64,000 bases of DNA from an uncultured Planctomycetaceae bacterium. Lineage in GTDB: Bacteria > Planctomycetota > Planctomycetia > Planctomycetales > Planctomycetaceae. Shown one piece after another: positions 38,128 through 48,118 of this stretch; positions within the stretch are counted from its first letter, which is position 1, and each line of letters begins with the position of its first letter. Location of the stretch: NCBI GenBank assembly GCA_943787265.1, contig CALSLT010000009.1:62001-126000 (forward strand), in the 5' to 3' direction. The notes beneath the pieces were generated by a model that was not told the DNA's origin, did not search any database, and worked only from the letters and a program-made list of their open reading frames with translations. The translations under genes and the position numbers were made by a program.

Positions 38128-38825
38128 CGGAATATCACTCCGGAAGAGGATCAGAAGTCGAGCAGGAAACGTCTTCTGAGTGATATTGCCTGCGACGAGC
38201 AATCGCAACCGGGGCGTGATGCCGAAGCGCGTGTCGCATGACTTCGGGAGAGAATGGCCGACAACCGAATTCTTGCGAATCCGGCTACAGGCATTTGCCT
38301 GCTTCCTGCCTTGAGGGAAGCAAAAGCTGCCGCAGGGTGCAGGAACTGCCTGTCGAAGTTCCTGGCACCCGTGCGGCACAGCAGTCTGTCAGACGAATTC
38401 CCGACACGAAACCGTCTGACAAGGCCGCTTTCGGCCCGCGCTCTATCAAATCGCCGCGGCGTTCCAGCACTCTCAAGCATTGAGTCAAGAGAGTGCCACA
38501 TCGACCGCGTTAGACTGCCGTCGCAAACTTACGCTGTCGTGAGGAATGCGGCACTGCTGCCTGGGTGCGAATGGTAGAATTCAGGCATAAGCCTCAAATG
38601 GCGAGTCGCCAATTGGCGTCGGCAAGAAAGAATCTACCTGTTGTCAGGTCAATCAACCCCGCGACACCACCGGGGAATCCTCGTGCTGCCTGTGTCCGAC
38701 GCTGGTAGCATCGGCAACGTTGTGGAACGTGCCAGCATCCGTTGGCAATTTCTTATCCGTCGCATGCCTGACGCCGCTCAGTTGTCTCAATGAGTTGCTG
38801 CGTCTTTAAATAAGATCAGCGCACG
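38128..38825. other. Gene-free region with a cluster of hairpins upstream of the sulfatase
   Basis: About 700 bp with no credible frame. It holds CAGGCAttTGCCTG (38288-38301), CTTCC/GGAAG (38302-38320), a long interrupted hairpin 38329-38377, TGTCAGACG/CGTCTGACA (38387-38421), and GCACTCT/AGAGTGC (38467-38495). The sulfatase promoter and leader should be in this region. Confidence 0.6.
38329..38377. repeat. Long interrupted hairpin (19 bp, two bulges)
   Basis: GCCGCA, GGGTGC and AGGAACT on the left pair with AGTTCCT, GCACCC and TGCGGC on the right, with single bulged G at 38364 and 38371 and a 9-nt loop. It may be a structured leader RNA of the sulfatase gene or part of a mobile palindromic element. 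Confidence 0.7.
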
Positions 38826-38873
38826 AAAAAGCCCTGAATGACTCGCATTGCTGCTGAGTCATTCAGGGCTTGA
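38826..38873 (-). terminator. Intrinsic terminator of the PQQ-propeller gene (minus strand)
   Basis: AAGCCCTGAATGACTC (38829-38844) pairs perfectly with GAGTCATTCAGGGCTT (38856-38871), a 16-bp stem. On the minus strand it is followed by TTTTT. It lies 24 bp past the stop at 38897. Confidence 0.93.
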
Positions 38874-38896
38874 GCTTTTCGAGTTGCCGCTGCCGA

Positions 38897-40627
38897 TCAG
38901 TCGGTCGATGCTTCTTCCTCAGAAGAGATCGCGTAGAGCGTCGACTTATTGGCGATGTACAGGACATCGTTTGCCACGATCGGCGAACTGTAGACAGCAT
39001 TGCCGACGTTGATTTCGACAATCGGCTCTTCGTCCGGCATCGCGACTTCAGGATCAGACGACAGTTTGAAGATCGCGATATCGCCATCCTCGTCGCCGAT
39101 GTAGACCTTGCCGTCGACGATCAGTGGTGATCCCCAGGCGGCTGCGAACATGTCGTACTTCCAGTAGACGACTGGCGGATGAGTTCCGTCTTCGTTGGTG
39201 GTCTTTTCGTCGATCTTCTTAGCGTCAAGGCAGTGGAAGAGGCCACTGAAGTCTGAGATAAACAGCAGGTCGTTCTTGATGGCTGCCGTACCGATTGTTC
39301 GGTGCATTGTTTCTTCGAACGAGAACTTCCCGTTTCCGTCTGAGTCGACCTTGGTGTAATGCCAGACGACGGCGGAGTTCGGGTTTAGCTCGATCTTGTC
39401 GCCTTCGTCGGTATCGACAGTCTGGAGACGCCGAGCAGGCAGGGCGTTTCCGTCTTTGTCTTTCGCGAGTGTCGAGCTGACGTCACCTTTTTTGTTTGGG
39501 TCTATGCACCAGACATGGCCCACGCCTTCGCCATGTTCCGGGTCCTGCCCAACGGAGACATAAACCAGTCCGTCATAGACGACCGGTGTGGCGATGATGT
39601 TGTTTCGTGTTCCGCGACCACCGAGGATCCATTTTGAGTCTTTTGGATTTCCGTCGAGTTTCCACAGCAGCTTTGGGTTTCCGTTGCCGTCGCCTTTAGG
39701 ATCGAAGCTGTAAACCCAGCCGTCGCCGCCAGCGAAGATCGCCTGCACTTGGCCGTTGAATTCACCAACCGTTGGAGATGACCACTGACCGTGCAGAATG
39801 TTGGCTCCGGGAGACTTGTCGCTCCAGAGCAGTTCGCCAGTGTTTCGATCCAGAGCGATGAAGCTCGGAGCGTCGGGCGAAGGCAGGTTGATGTGCGACT
39901 CGTCCAGACCGTTCGACGTGTTGACCAGCAGGATGTCGCCGGCCAGAGAGACCGAGCAACTGCACATGTTGTGCTGCGAAACCTTCAGCTTGGCCATCAT
40001 GTCGAAGACCCAAAGCACGTCAGCTTCGTCTTTGTTCTCATTTGGTTCGGCGGTGTAAGAACCGTCGTTCTCGTCGTCACGGAAACCTTCGGTGTCCAGG
40101 CAGCGTACTTCGCCGCGACTCGTCACAAACCAGAGTCGTTCTCCATCGATGACTGGCGAGCAGCAGACTCCCTGGAGTGGCCAGTCGTGAACTCGACCGG
40201 TCGAGAGTTTTGGACTCGAGTGCTGCCACAGGAATTCGCCGGTCTTCTCGTCGAAGCAAAGCAGACAGCCAAGGTCGACATTGCTTGGGTAGCGTTTCAG
40301 GTGTCCTGCACCGTTGTTTGTGCCGACGTAAACTTTTCCATTGGCGATTGCAGGGTTTCCGTACGTCTGAGAACCCAGCTTCGCGGACCACTTAATGTTG
40401 GTTCCATCGTCGATGTCCCACTCGATCGGAATGTTCTTTCCGTTCGGAGTGTTGTTCTTGCTGGACCATCCGCCCCACTGAGGCCAGTCTTTCGGGCCGA
40501 CTTTCAGCTTGGCGAGGTCTTTGGCGATCTCGGCGGTAGGATCGTAATCCTGAGCGTTCACCTGTCCGAAACTGACACCGATCGACAGCGTGAGCAGCGT
40601 CAGGAAGTAAGCTGTCTTGTTTTTCAT
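38897..40627 (-). CDS. Secreted PQQ-like beta-propeller protein
   Basis: 576 residues with a signal peptide (MKNKTAYFLTLLTLSIGVSFGQVNAQ). WPQWGGWSSKNNTP is the usual start of the propeller. Blade motifs of the type CFDEKTGEFLWQHSSPK, FIALDRNTGELLWSDKSPG and VYIGDEDGDIAIFKLS are seen, 7-8 in total. No clear PQQ-binding or catalytic residues can be named, so it may be a binding or assembly protein rather than a dehydrogenase. It forms a probable unit with the larger propeller gene 73 bp upstream. Confidence 0.88.
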   Translation of the reverse strand: MKNKTAYFLTLLTLSIGVSFGQVNAQDYDPTAEIAKDLAKLKVGPKDWPQWGGWSSKNNTPNGKNIPIEWDIDDGTNIKWSAKLGSQTYGNPAIANGKVYVGTNNGAGHLKRYPSNVDLGCLLCFDEKTGEFLWQHSSPKLSTGRVHDWPLQGVCCSPVIDGERLWFVTSRGEVRCLDTEGFRDDENDGSYTAEPNENKDEADVLWVFDMMAKLKVSQHNMCSCSVSLAGDILLVNTSNGLDESHINLPSPDAPSFIALDRNTGELLWSDKSPGANILHGQWSSPTVGEFNGQVQAIFAGGDGWVYSFDPKGDGNGNPKLLWKLDGNPKDSKWILGGRGTRNNIIATPVVYDGLVYVSVGQDPEHGEGVGHVWCIDPNKKGDVSSTLAKDKDGNALPARRLQTVDTDEGDKIELNPNSAVVWHYTKVDSDGNGKFSFEETMHRTIGTAAIKNDLLFISDFSGLFHCLDAKKIDEKTTNEDGTHPPVVYWKYDMFAAAWGSPLIVDGKVYIGDEDGDIAIFKLSSDPEVAMPDEEPIVEINVGNAVYSSPIVANDVLYIANKSTLYAISSEEEASTD

Positions 40628-40725
40628 AATTCACCTTCAGAACGTTTCAGAAGAGAGTTTCCAGTATTGAAACATGGCCAGCCGCAAACATTGGCTGATT
40701 CTAGTTGCTGGAGACTTTTACGTTG

Positions 40726-43320
40726 TCAAAGAAGACTTCGGGCGTCCTTGGCATTTCCAAACAAACCAGGGCTGCCGATTTCGTTGGCGGGATTATCTTC
40801 CCAGGTGATCGTCCATTCTTCAGGCTCTTTGTCGCCTTGCGGCCAGCATTTGCCCTTCAGAGTGGAGACCTTATGACCGTCTTTCTCGGTCACGCTGGCA
40901 TTCAGTTTCAGCGTGTACCAGGTGTTGGCTTTCCATTCGAACGGAACAGTGTGGAACTTCTCTTCGTGCGAAATCCATGACACGAGTTTCAGTTCCTGAG
41001 CTGCTCCCATCAGGTCCAGACGGTATCGCTGGCCGATTACGCCAGCGTCGCCAATCTTGCCATTCCGCTCGGCGCTGTAGACGTCTGCCTGAATGGAGTA
41101 GTTCGAGAAGTTTGTACGTCCCATCCACCCCTGGCTGCGGGCTCCCTTTGGAATCGTTGTGATTTTACACATGACTCCATTGCCGGAGACCTCGTCTTCA
41201 CCGCGTTGAATCGTCAATCGTGGGCCGTTGCCTTCGACGTTCTCCCAGGTCCATTCAGCCAGTACGCCTTCATCCTTCAGCGTTGTCAGCAGTGGATCCA
41301 TGACGGCTTTTGCGTCGTCCAGCGTCTTGACTGACTCCAGCAGGTTGGAGAAGTCGAGCAGTCCGGTCCAGCGTTGTTTCGGGGTTGTGTTGTCGAAGAC
41401 TCGCGTCGGAGCGAAGTTCACAAACTCCGACCGAAAGTAAACGTAGAGCCGTGACAGCAGAACGTTCTCGGCTTCGAGTTTCTTGTAGAGATCAAAGTCG
41501 AGCGCGATGTGTCGGTAGCGGGCCCCGATCCAGGTGATGGGGATCTCGCCGTCCGAGAACTTGAATTCCCAGGGGAAGTCCGGAATCACTCGGATGCGCG
41601 ACGTGCCGGTCAGTTCGCCGACTTTCGCTGTGAGCATCGTGGCATCATGCGAGTTTTCTTTCGATGCCGTGAAGCGGCCGTCGGCATCGATACTGCCTGC
41701 GCCGCTGATGGAGAACTCAACTTCGTCAGCTTTGCACGTCTTCAGATACTGGCCTTTGCTATTGTAAAGGCGGACGTGGTGAAGCTGACGCTGTCCTTGC
41801 GGGCCACCCTTCAGCAAAGTGTCGACCGGCACGACCTGCACGTGAGCTGGTTCCATGTCGAAGCCGACGGCCTTTTCGACCTTCGCTTCTGGACGAGGAT
41901 CAGCTGCTGGTTTTGCATCCTTTTTACCGACGCAGTACATGCCCGCTCCGGTCGTTATGTAGAGACGACCGTGTGAAATGATCGGGGACGCCGAGACATC
42001 ACCATCCAGACGCAGCCTGTGAATTCGTTCGAGCGTGCCGTCTTCGTTGACTTTGAAGATGGCCCAGCGCCCGTTGCCTTCGCAGGTGAAGATTTTTCCG
42101 TCGGCGTAAAGCAAGCTGGCTCGGCCCATCGTGCCGAGTTTTTCGCGGCCAATCTGCTCGCCGGTTTTGAGGTCGATGATCAGCAGGTTGCCTTTGTCTT
42201 CGACCGCGTAGACTCGATCGCCCACGACGATGGGGGAGCTCTTGCCGATGTACATTTCGCGGTTACGCCAAACTTCGCCGGTCTGGGTGATGTCGCCGCT
42301 TGAGTTGAGGTTCAGCGAGAACAACGCACCCATTTCTGTGCTGTCCACGTTTTCTTCGCTGTGGCCGCCGATGACGAAGTCTCCGGCAACGACAGGTGCG
42401 GTATTGATGCCGCGGCGCGAGATGTTGTATTTCCAGATCGGAACACCGGTCGAAGGCTGAATCGCGTGCACGCCGCCGTCGCCTGAGCCGAAGACGAGAG
42501 CTGGTGCTCCGTCAATAACAGTCAGTGACGGAGCACTATAAGTCGTGTCGTAGGGCAGGGGACGAGTTCCGTTGAACCAGACCGGCTGGCCGTTTCGTTT
42601 GTCGAAACTGATAAAGCTGTGTCGTGGCTTTGCCTGCTCTCCCCAGCCGATGATGATCGAGCTGATGATCACCTGATCTTTGTAGACGATCGGGAAGTTG
42701 GTTCGTCCACCGTAAGTGCTCAGCAGGCCGAACTCTTCGCTGAGTGAGTGACTCCACAGCGTCTTGCCGGTTTCGCCGTTGATGCACTGAAAGTAGCCGC
42801 AAACTCCGAGAGCAAACACGTTGCCGGTTTCCGGATCGCCGATAACGCTCGACCAGGCGACGCGCGTGTCAGGGACGTCTGAGAGGAAGACGTTGAATTT
42901 GTTTTCCCATTTGACTTCGCCAGTCGCCGCGTCGGCACAGACGACCTTCTCGCCTTCTTCCTCTGAACCGGGATTGAGGTTCGCCAGGAAGTAAATTTTC
43001 CCGTTCATGACGATCGGCGTTGACCGCGAGGCAAACTCCGGCTTGAACCACAGCAGGTTCTCGCCTTCCGGTGACCAGCTATCGACGATGCCGGTCTCGC
43101 GGGAAATTCCGTTCATTTCCGGACCGCGCCAGTAAGGCCAGTCGAGCGGATCGGGATCGGCGGCGGAAAGGCCAGAGGAAGTTACGACGATTGCCAGAAT
43201 CGTCAGAAGAAAGGGTCGCAAAGCCGCGGCGCGGTGGATCGTCCGATTGCTGCTCGACGATGCCCCGTACGCGTTTTGCGCAATCCTGGATGGTTCGTTG
43301 TGCAAAGGGGAAAATCTCAT
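40726..43320 (-). CDS. Secreted PQQ-like propeller protein with C-terminal sugar-hydrolase-like domain; late frameshift
   Basis: 864 residues from ATG 43320 (open to 43437). Signal peptide region ends near GLSAAD. Residues 60-470 are a PQQ-type propeller (WPYWRGPEMNG, VCADAATGEVKWENK, CINGETGKTLWSHS, LIIDLKTGEQIGREKLG). The middle has an Ig-like segment, and the last 200 residues (ITTIPKGARSQGWMGRTNFSNYSIQADVYS, WYTLKLNASVTE) resemble the concanavalin-like DUF1080/3-keto-glucoside hydrolase fold. As encoded it stops at 40726 after GNAKDARSLL. Removing one base from the GGG at 40740-40742 gives GNAKDAEVFFDNVKVSSN and a stop at 40701, the expected family ending. So a one-base frameshift, or a sequencing error, clips the C-terminus. 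Confidence 0.88.
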   Translation of the reverse strand: MRFSPLHNEPSRIAQNAYGASSSSNRTIHRAAALRPFLLTILAIVVTSSGLSAADPDPLDWPYWRGPEMNGISRETGIVDSWSPEGENLLWFKPEFASRSTPIVMNGKIYFLANLNPGSEEEGEKVVCADAATGEVKWENKFNVFLSDVPDTRVAWSSVIGDPETGNVFALGVCGYFQCINGETGKTLWSHSLSEEFGLLSTYGGRTNFPIVYKDQVIISSIIIGWGEQAKPRHSFISFDKRNGQPVWFNGTRPLPYDTTYSAPSLTVIDGAPALVFGSGDGGVHAIQPSTGVPIWKYNISRRGINTAPVVAGDFVIGGHSEENVDSTEMGALFSLNLNSSGDITQTGEVWRNREMYIGKSSPIVVGDRVYAVEDKGNLLIIDLKTGEQIGREKLGTMGRASLLYADGKIFTCEGNGRWAIFKVNEDGTLERIHRLRLDGDVSASPIISHGRLYITTGAGMYCVGKKDAKPAADPRPEAKVEKAVGFDMEPAHVQVVPVDTLLKGGPQGQRQLHHVRLYNSKGQYLKTCKADEVEFSISGAGSIDADGRFTASKENSHDATMLTAKVGELTGTSRIRVIPDFPWEFKFSDGEIPITWIGARYRHIALDFDLYKKLEAENVLLSRLYVYFRSEFVNFAPTRVFDNTTPKQRWTGLLDFSNLLESVKTLDDAKAVMDPLLTTLKDEGVLAEWTWENVEGNGPRLTIQRGEDEVSGNGVMCKITTIPKGARSQGWMGRTNFSNYSIQADVYSAERNGKIGDAGVIGQRYRLDLMGAAQELKLVSWISHEEKFHTVPFEWKANTWYTLKLNASVTEKDGHKVSTLKGKCWPQGDKEPEEWTITWEDNPANEIGSPGLFGNAKDARSLL

Positions 43321-43993
43321 GACTGCTACGTTCCGTGCTGAGAGGATCAGTCCTGGGAAGATGGCTGCCGAGCGACGACATCCGTTGTTCTGAGGTAACG
43401 CTGGTGTTGTGTCGTTCGGGTTTGCTGACAAAGTCAAATTACGCGGAGATTCCGAATGAGGGTGGGAAGAGGTTGGGAATCTGAGTTGTTGGCTGGAAGC
43501 CAGAGGCGGGAATACTCGGTGCCGGCTGCCCGCCAGCGGCGAGCGTCCAAACAGTAACAGACGGGAATCGGCATCGGCAAGGAACGGCGGGATTCAGGTC
43601 GTCGCGGGTGCTTACAGGCGAAACGTGAACGACATCAGATCTGCCGTCGTAGCTCTCAATCCACACTTTATACCGCTTATGCGGGCGGCGAGGGTTTGTC
43701 ATGAGCCGCGCGTAACGATTATTGCGACGGGCGAAGATTTCGGCCTGACATTTGGTTCCGATCTGACAGGAAAGTCCGCTGCGTCGCCAAACTCGGTGTA
43801 GGTTCTCTGTGATGCCTTGTTTTCCCGATCGGAATTTCATTTCGAGAGGAAAAGTAGCCGGCACCGCACAGCGGGCAGGTGGCCCGCAGGACACATGGAT
43901 GCCGTAGCTGGCAAAAACGTGGCTCGCTCGTTTGAAAGAAGACGCGAACCGCTCGACCAGCTTCCTTCAGCACACACAACAGGAGCCGAAGTC
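43321..43993. other. Divergent gene-free region before RTX protein 1
   Basis: 673 bp between the divergent propeller and RTX genes. It holds the conserved 58-bp element listed at 43751. A minus-strand frame at 43439-43894 and the upstream extension of the RTX frame are not supported. Confidence 0.5.
43751..43808 (+). promoter_or_regulatory. Conserved upstream element of RTX gene 1
   Basis: GATCTGACAGGAAAGTC and the downstream TCGGT..AGGTT recur at 48119-48176 with about 80 percent identity over 58 bp, each ending 176-186 bp before an RTX start codon. Candidate promoter, operator or leader shared by both genes. Confidence 0.6.
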
Positions 43994-46900
43994 GTGCGAA
44001 TCTCACACTGGTTAACCCGCTTGCAGAACCGTCGTCCCACTAAGTCAACTCGTCGCCGCACTCCGCAACAATCATCGGAGTCGCTCGAGCAGCGTACGAT
44101 GCTGACGACCGTCGGAGTTCCCATCAGTCCGACTGAGTTGTCTATCTTCGTGGACGACGGCGACAGCGTGACCGTCCAGCGAAACTCGACGACTGGAAAT
44201 CTCGAAGTGCTGGATGCCGCAATGCAGCCAGTGGCCGCGATTCCGTCGATCCAGGCCAGCACGCTGACGGCATTGAATATCTTCGCGGGAGATTCAGATA
44301 ACACGATTGATGTGAGTGCCCTGACGACGGCTGAATTCTCTGCCCTGACAACCATCGTGATCGAGTCAGGCGACGGCGACGACGTGATCACCGGTAGTGC
44401 CGACTTTGGTGAGCTGATCGATGCCGACGACGGAAACGACACGATCACCGGCAACGGCGGTGATGACACCATCGACGCCGGAGATGGCAATGACTCAGTT
44501 CTCGGCGGCGCAGGTCTGGACTCAATCCTCGGAGGCAACGGCCAGGACACCATTGACGGCGGAACCGGCAACGACAACATCGACGCGGGAGACGGTCAGG
44601 ATTCAGTAGACGGTGGGGACGGCGACGACGTCATTAACGCTGGCGACGGCCTCGATACTGTCAATGGCGGAGCGGGCGCCGACAACATCAACGGCATGTC
44701 TGGAACTGACCTTCTGAACGGCAACGCCGACAACGACACAATCCTCGGCGGTTCCGAGGATGACACCGTCAACGGCGGAGACGGCAACGACATCGTCAAC
44801 GGCCAGGCCGGAAACGACACGGTTAATGGAGACGCTGGTGACGACACCGGCTACGGCGGCGGTGGTCGCGACTCAATTCTCGGCGGCGACGGTGACGACA
44901 TCATCAACGGCCAGAGTGGCAACGACACACTCGACGGCGGCACAGGCTCAGACCGGGCATACGGGGGCAGCGGAAACGACTCGCTGAACGGAAGCGACGA
45001 CGACGACACTCTCCGTGGGCACAGCGGAAATGACACGCTCGACGGTGGCTTCGGAAACGACAACATGGACGGCGGGTCGGGTAACGACCTGCTCTTCGAA
45101 ACCGAAAACGCCTTCCTTCCAACTCTTTCGATCTCCGATGCTGCAGCCGTGACAGAAGGCGACACCGGCACGGTCAGCACGACATTTACAGTGACACTGT
45201 CGGCGGCGAGTGCAGCGACCGTTACTGTCAACTTTGCAACAATGGATGGGTCGGCGACGCTGGCAGATGGAGACTATGTGCAGGTTGCGGCGACACCGTT
45301 GTCGTTTGCTCCAGGCGTAGTCAGTCAGTCCGTGACAGTGGAAGCCAACGGTGATATACAGCTTGAAGGAGATGAGTTCTTCTTTGGCGAACTCACATCC
45401 CCAACTGGCGCTACATTGCTGGATCCGATTGGTGCTGCATCTATCACCGACGACGACACGGCCTTTCGGCTGGTGGGGACGGGGTTCAGTGCTGGCGACC
45501 TGTTCGAGATTGACCGCAACACGGGTGCTTCAACTTTGATCGGGAATACCGGGTTTGGAGTATTTCATGGTCTTACCAGAGGCCCGAACAGTGAAATATT
45601 CGGGATCAACCAGGATCTCACAAACGGGTTGCAATTGCTGGCCATCGATCCAGTTTCTGCAGCCGGTACGCTCATCGGAGCTCTGACTCCAACTCCGACC
45701 AACTTTATCGAAGGCGACCTTGCGTACGACCTTTCTACGGACACGATCTATGCGTCATTTGGTGGCACAGCTATTGCTAACCCGCCAAATCTTCTTCAGA
45801 TTGACCCGGCGACTGGGGCCACGACGAACCTTGGGCCACTTTTGACTAATGGCACCGCGCTGGCAGGTGTTCCGGACATTGACGCGCTGACATTCCGCAA
45901 CGGCGAACTCTTCGCAATCATCCCGTCAGGGTTGGTTGCTCCAGATGCTGGGCTCATGGATTCGTTGTTGCGAATTGATCTGGTGACACGCGAAGTGACA
46001 TCAGTCGGCCCGCTCGGGGTGGACTTGCCCGGCGGTGCATCCGGGCTTGCGTACGACAGCGAAAACGATGTTTTCGTCCTGACACATGATGACGATGATT
46101 CAAACAGCGAACTTTACGAGGTTGACCCTAATACCGGTGCAGCAACCTTAATTGGCAATACGACAATCGGATTTGCATCGGGTTTACTGTTTCAGCCAAC
46201 GCCACCTCCGAACACGGTTTCCGTGTCAAACGTAACTCTGACTGAAGGTGATGCTGGAACGTCCAACGCAACGTTTACAGTCACTCTGGCGTCTGCTGAG
46301 GCAACAGCAACGACGGTCGACTATGTGACACGCGATTCAAATGCGATCGCCGGTTCTGACTACGTGGCAGACAGCGGGACAATCACGTTCAGTCCGGGAC
46401 AGACCAGCCAGACGGTGACGATCAGCGTTCTGACAGACATTATCCCAGAGCCGGATGAAGTCTTCTTCATTCAGTTGTCAAACCCTTCCGGGGCGGTCGT
46501 TCTTGGCAGCCCGATTGGTGTGGGAACAATTACCAACGATGACCTTGATACATCAGCCGACACATTCCTCGGCGGGACAGGCAACGACACGATCATTGCT
46601 GAGAACGGAGACGACGTAATTAATGGTGGATCGGGCAATGATTCGATCAGCGGTGGAGCCGACAATGATTCGATTCAGGGCGGCGACGGCAACGACACGA
46701 TTGATGGCGGATCGGGTGATGACACGATCGCCGGCCAGAATGGCGATGACGTCATCACTGCCGGAGCCGGAATCGACGTCGTTATCTGGGACGGTCTTGG
46801 AAATGGCGACGACACGCTTCTTGCGTCAGACGGAGCTGAGACTCTGACTGTTCAGGGCGATTCTGGAGTCAACAACTTTACGGTCGACAGCAACGGTGGT

Positions 46901-47926
46901 TTGCTTCGAGTCACTGAAGGTGCGGCCTCGATCACGGTTGCGACATCGACAACGACAGTCAACGTCAACGGTGGCAGCGAGGCAGACGTTATCACGATTG
47001 GCGAACTTGTTGACGTCAATCCGCTCGTACTGAATATCGATGGCCAGGCGGACAACGACACGATCACCGCGGCTGATGCCAACATCGGTGACGTCAGGAT
47101 GTTCCTGAACGGTGGCACTGGCAACGACACCATCACTGGTTCACGAGACGGAGACAGTATCAACGGAGACGGTGGTGACGATTCGGTTCTCGGCGGTCTG
47201 GGCAATGACACTGTCGACGGCGGAGAAGGCAACGACACGTTGAATGGCGAAGTCGGCAACGATTCGCTGCTTGGCAATACCGGCAATGATTTGATGGATG
47301 GCGGCGACGGTGACGACATCCTCTCTGGAAGCCTCGGCAACGATACTGCCATCGGCGGTTTGGGCAACGATTCGCTCTTCGGTGGTTTTGGGTCGGACGT
47401 TCTCAACGGAAATAGTGGCAACGATCTGGCAGACGGTGGCCGAGACGACGATCGTGTGCTTGGCGGTAGCGGAGACGACTCGTTGAAGGGCGGAACTGGT
47501 GACGACACCATCCGAGGCCAATCCGGTAGCGACCTGATTAAGGGCGGCGACGGCAACGACAACATTCTCGGCGACAGCGGCAACGACGTCATCGATGCAG
47601 GTGACGGCGATGACAACGTCGATGGCGGAAACGGTAACGACATTGCTACCGGCGGAGACGGCAACGATACGCTCAATGGGATGAGCGGTGCCGACACTCT
47701 GCTCGGCGGAAACGGAGCCGACAACCAGATTGGCGGAGCGGGTGTCGATTCGCTCTACGGAGAAGAAGGCGACGACTCCCTCAACGGCGGCAGTTCGACT
47801 GACCAGTTCAATGGTGGCGAAGGTGCTGATGTGCTCGTCAGTCCAGACGCTGGCGAAGTCGACAACAACAACCTCGCTATCTCAGCTTCGGTGTTCGAAG
47901 CACTTGCCCTGCTGAACGGCTTTTGA
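43994..47926 (+). CDS. Giant RTX-repeat surface protein 1 with Calx-beta domains and a beta-propeller-like insert
   Basis: 1310 residues from GTG 43994, chosen because AGGAG lies 8 bp upstream and the N-terminus then matches the paralogue. Order: basic leader with [16 protein letters not shown] and SLEQRTMLTT (an LE-R-LL type planctomycete leader); about 30 GGxGxDxx RTX nonapeptides (residues 110-370) that bind calcium; Calx-beta (about 375-490); a propeller-like section with FEIDRNTGASTLIGNTGFG, LLQIDPATGATTNLG and LYEVDPNTGAATLIGNTTIG (490-730); a second Calx-beta (735-845); RTX; a spacer sheet; and more RTX to the end. The terminus ALALLNGF is shared with the paralogue and may be a type I secretion signal. 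Probably exported, in cell-surface or biofilm binding. Confidence 0.9.
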   Translation: MRISHWLTRLQNRRPTKSTRRRTPQQSSESLEQRTMLTTVGVPISPTELSIFVDDGDSVTVQRNSTTGNLEVLDAAMQPVAAIPSIQASTLTALNIFAGDSDNTIDVSALTTAEFSALTTIVIESGDGDDVITGSADFGELIDADDGNDTITGNGGDDTIDAGDGNDSVLGGAGLDSILGGNGQDTIDGGTGNDNIDAGDGQDSVDGGDGDDVINAGDGLDTVNGGAGADNINGMSGTDLLNGNADNDTILGGSEDDTVNGGDGNDIVNGQAGNDTVNGDAGDDTGYGGGGRDSILGGDGDDIINGQSGNDTLDGGTGSDRAYGGSGNDSLNGSDDDDTLRGHSGNDTLDGGFGNDNMDGGSGNDLLFETENAFLPTLSISDAAAVTEGDTGTVSTTFTVTLSAASAATVTVNFATMDGSATLADGDYVQVAATPLSFAPGVVSQSVTVEANGDIQLEGDEFFFGELTSPTGATLLDPIGAASITDDDTAFRLVGTGFSAGDLFEIDRNTGASTLIGNTGFGVFHGLTRGPNSEIFGINQDLTNGLQLLAIDPVSAAGTLIGALTPTPTNFIEGDLAYDLSTDTIYASFGGTAIANPPNLLQIDPATGATTNLGPLLTNGTALAGVPDIDALTFRNGELFAIIPSGLVAPDAGLMDSLLRIDLVTREVTSVGPLGVDLPGGASGLAYDSENDVFVLTHDDDDSNSELYEVDPNTGAATLIGNTTIGFASGLLFQPTPPPNTVSVSNVTLTEGDAGTSNATFTVTLASAEATATTVDYVTRDSNAIAGSDYVADSGTITFSPGQTSQTVTISVLTDIIPEPDEVFFIQLSNPSGAVVLGSPIGVGTITNDDLDTSADTFLGGTGNDTIIAENGDDVINGGSGNDSISGGADNDSIQGGDGNDTIDGGSGDDTIAGQNGDDVITAGAGIDVVIWDGLGNGDDTLLASDGAETLTVQGDSGVNNFTVDSNGGLLRVTEGAASITVATSTTTVNVNGGSEADVITIGELVDVNPLVLNIDGQADNDTITAADANIGDVRMFLNGGTGNDTITGSRDGDSINGDGGDDSVLGGLGNDTVDGGEGNDTLNGEVGNDSLLGNTGNDLMDGGDGDDILSGSLGNDTAIGGLGNDSLFGGFGSDVLNGNSGNDLADGGRDDDRVLGGSGDDSLKGGTGDDTIRGQSGSDLIKGGDGNDNILGDSGNDVIDAGDGDDNVDGGNGNDIATGGDGNDTLNGMSGADTLLGGNGADNQIGGAGVDSLYGEEGDDSLNGGSSTDQFNGGEGADVLVSPDAGEVDNNNLAISASVFEALALLNGF

Positions 47927-47971
47927 TTCCGACGTTTCAAACGCATAGGCGACAGGTAGCCAACTACTGAA

Positions 47972-48005
47972 GGGCCTCATCCAGATTTGGATGAGGCCCT
48001 TTTTT
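47972..48005 (+). terminator. Intrinsic terminator after RTX gene 1
   Basis: GGGCCTCATCC and GGATGAGGCCC form an 11-bp perfect stem with loop AGATTT, followed by TTTTTT. Confidence 0.95.
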
Positions 48006-48118
48006 ATTGGTCCGGCAACCCCAGGACATGCAGTCAATGATCAAGCCGGATTCGCACGACGGTCCGGTATGTCAGGTGAGTTCGGATTCTCACGACTGCG
48101 CAAATTGAAGTGTTGGGA

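Noticed and set aside
43439..43894. Minus-strand frame of 151 residues before RTX gene 1
   Set aside because: It overlaps the conserved upstream element and has no domain or ribosome site.
46852..47724. 290-residue minus-strand frame inside RTX gene 1 (and similar ones in RTX gene 2)
   Set aside because: Ser/Pro-rich low-complexity shadows of the GGxGxD repeats on the coding strand.
44400..47800. Regular short repeats that could suggest a CRISPR or satellite array
   Set aside because: The periodicity is about 27 bp and encodes RTX nonapeptides in frame; copies vary as expected of coding repeats.
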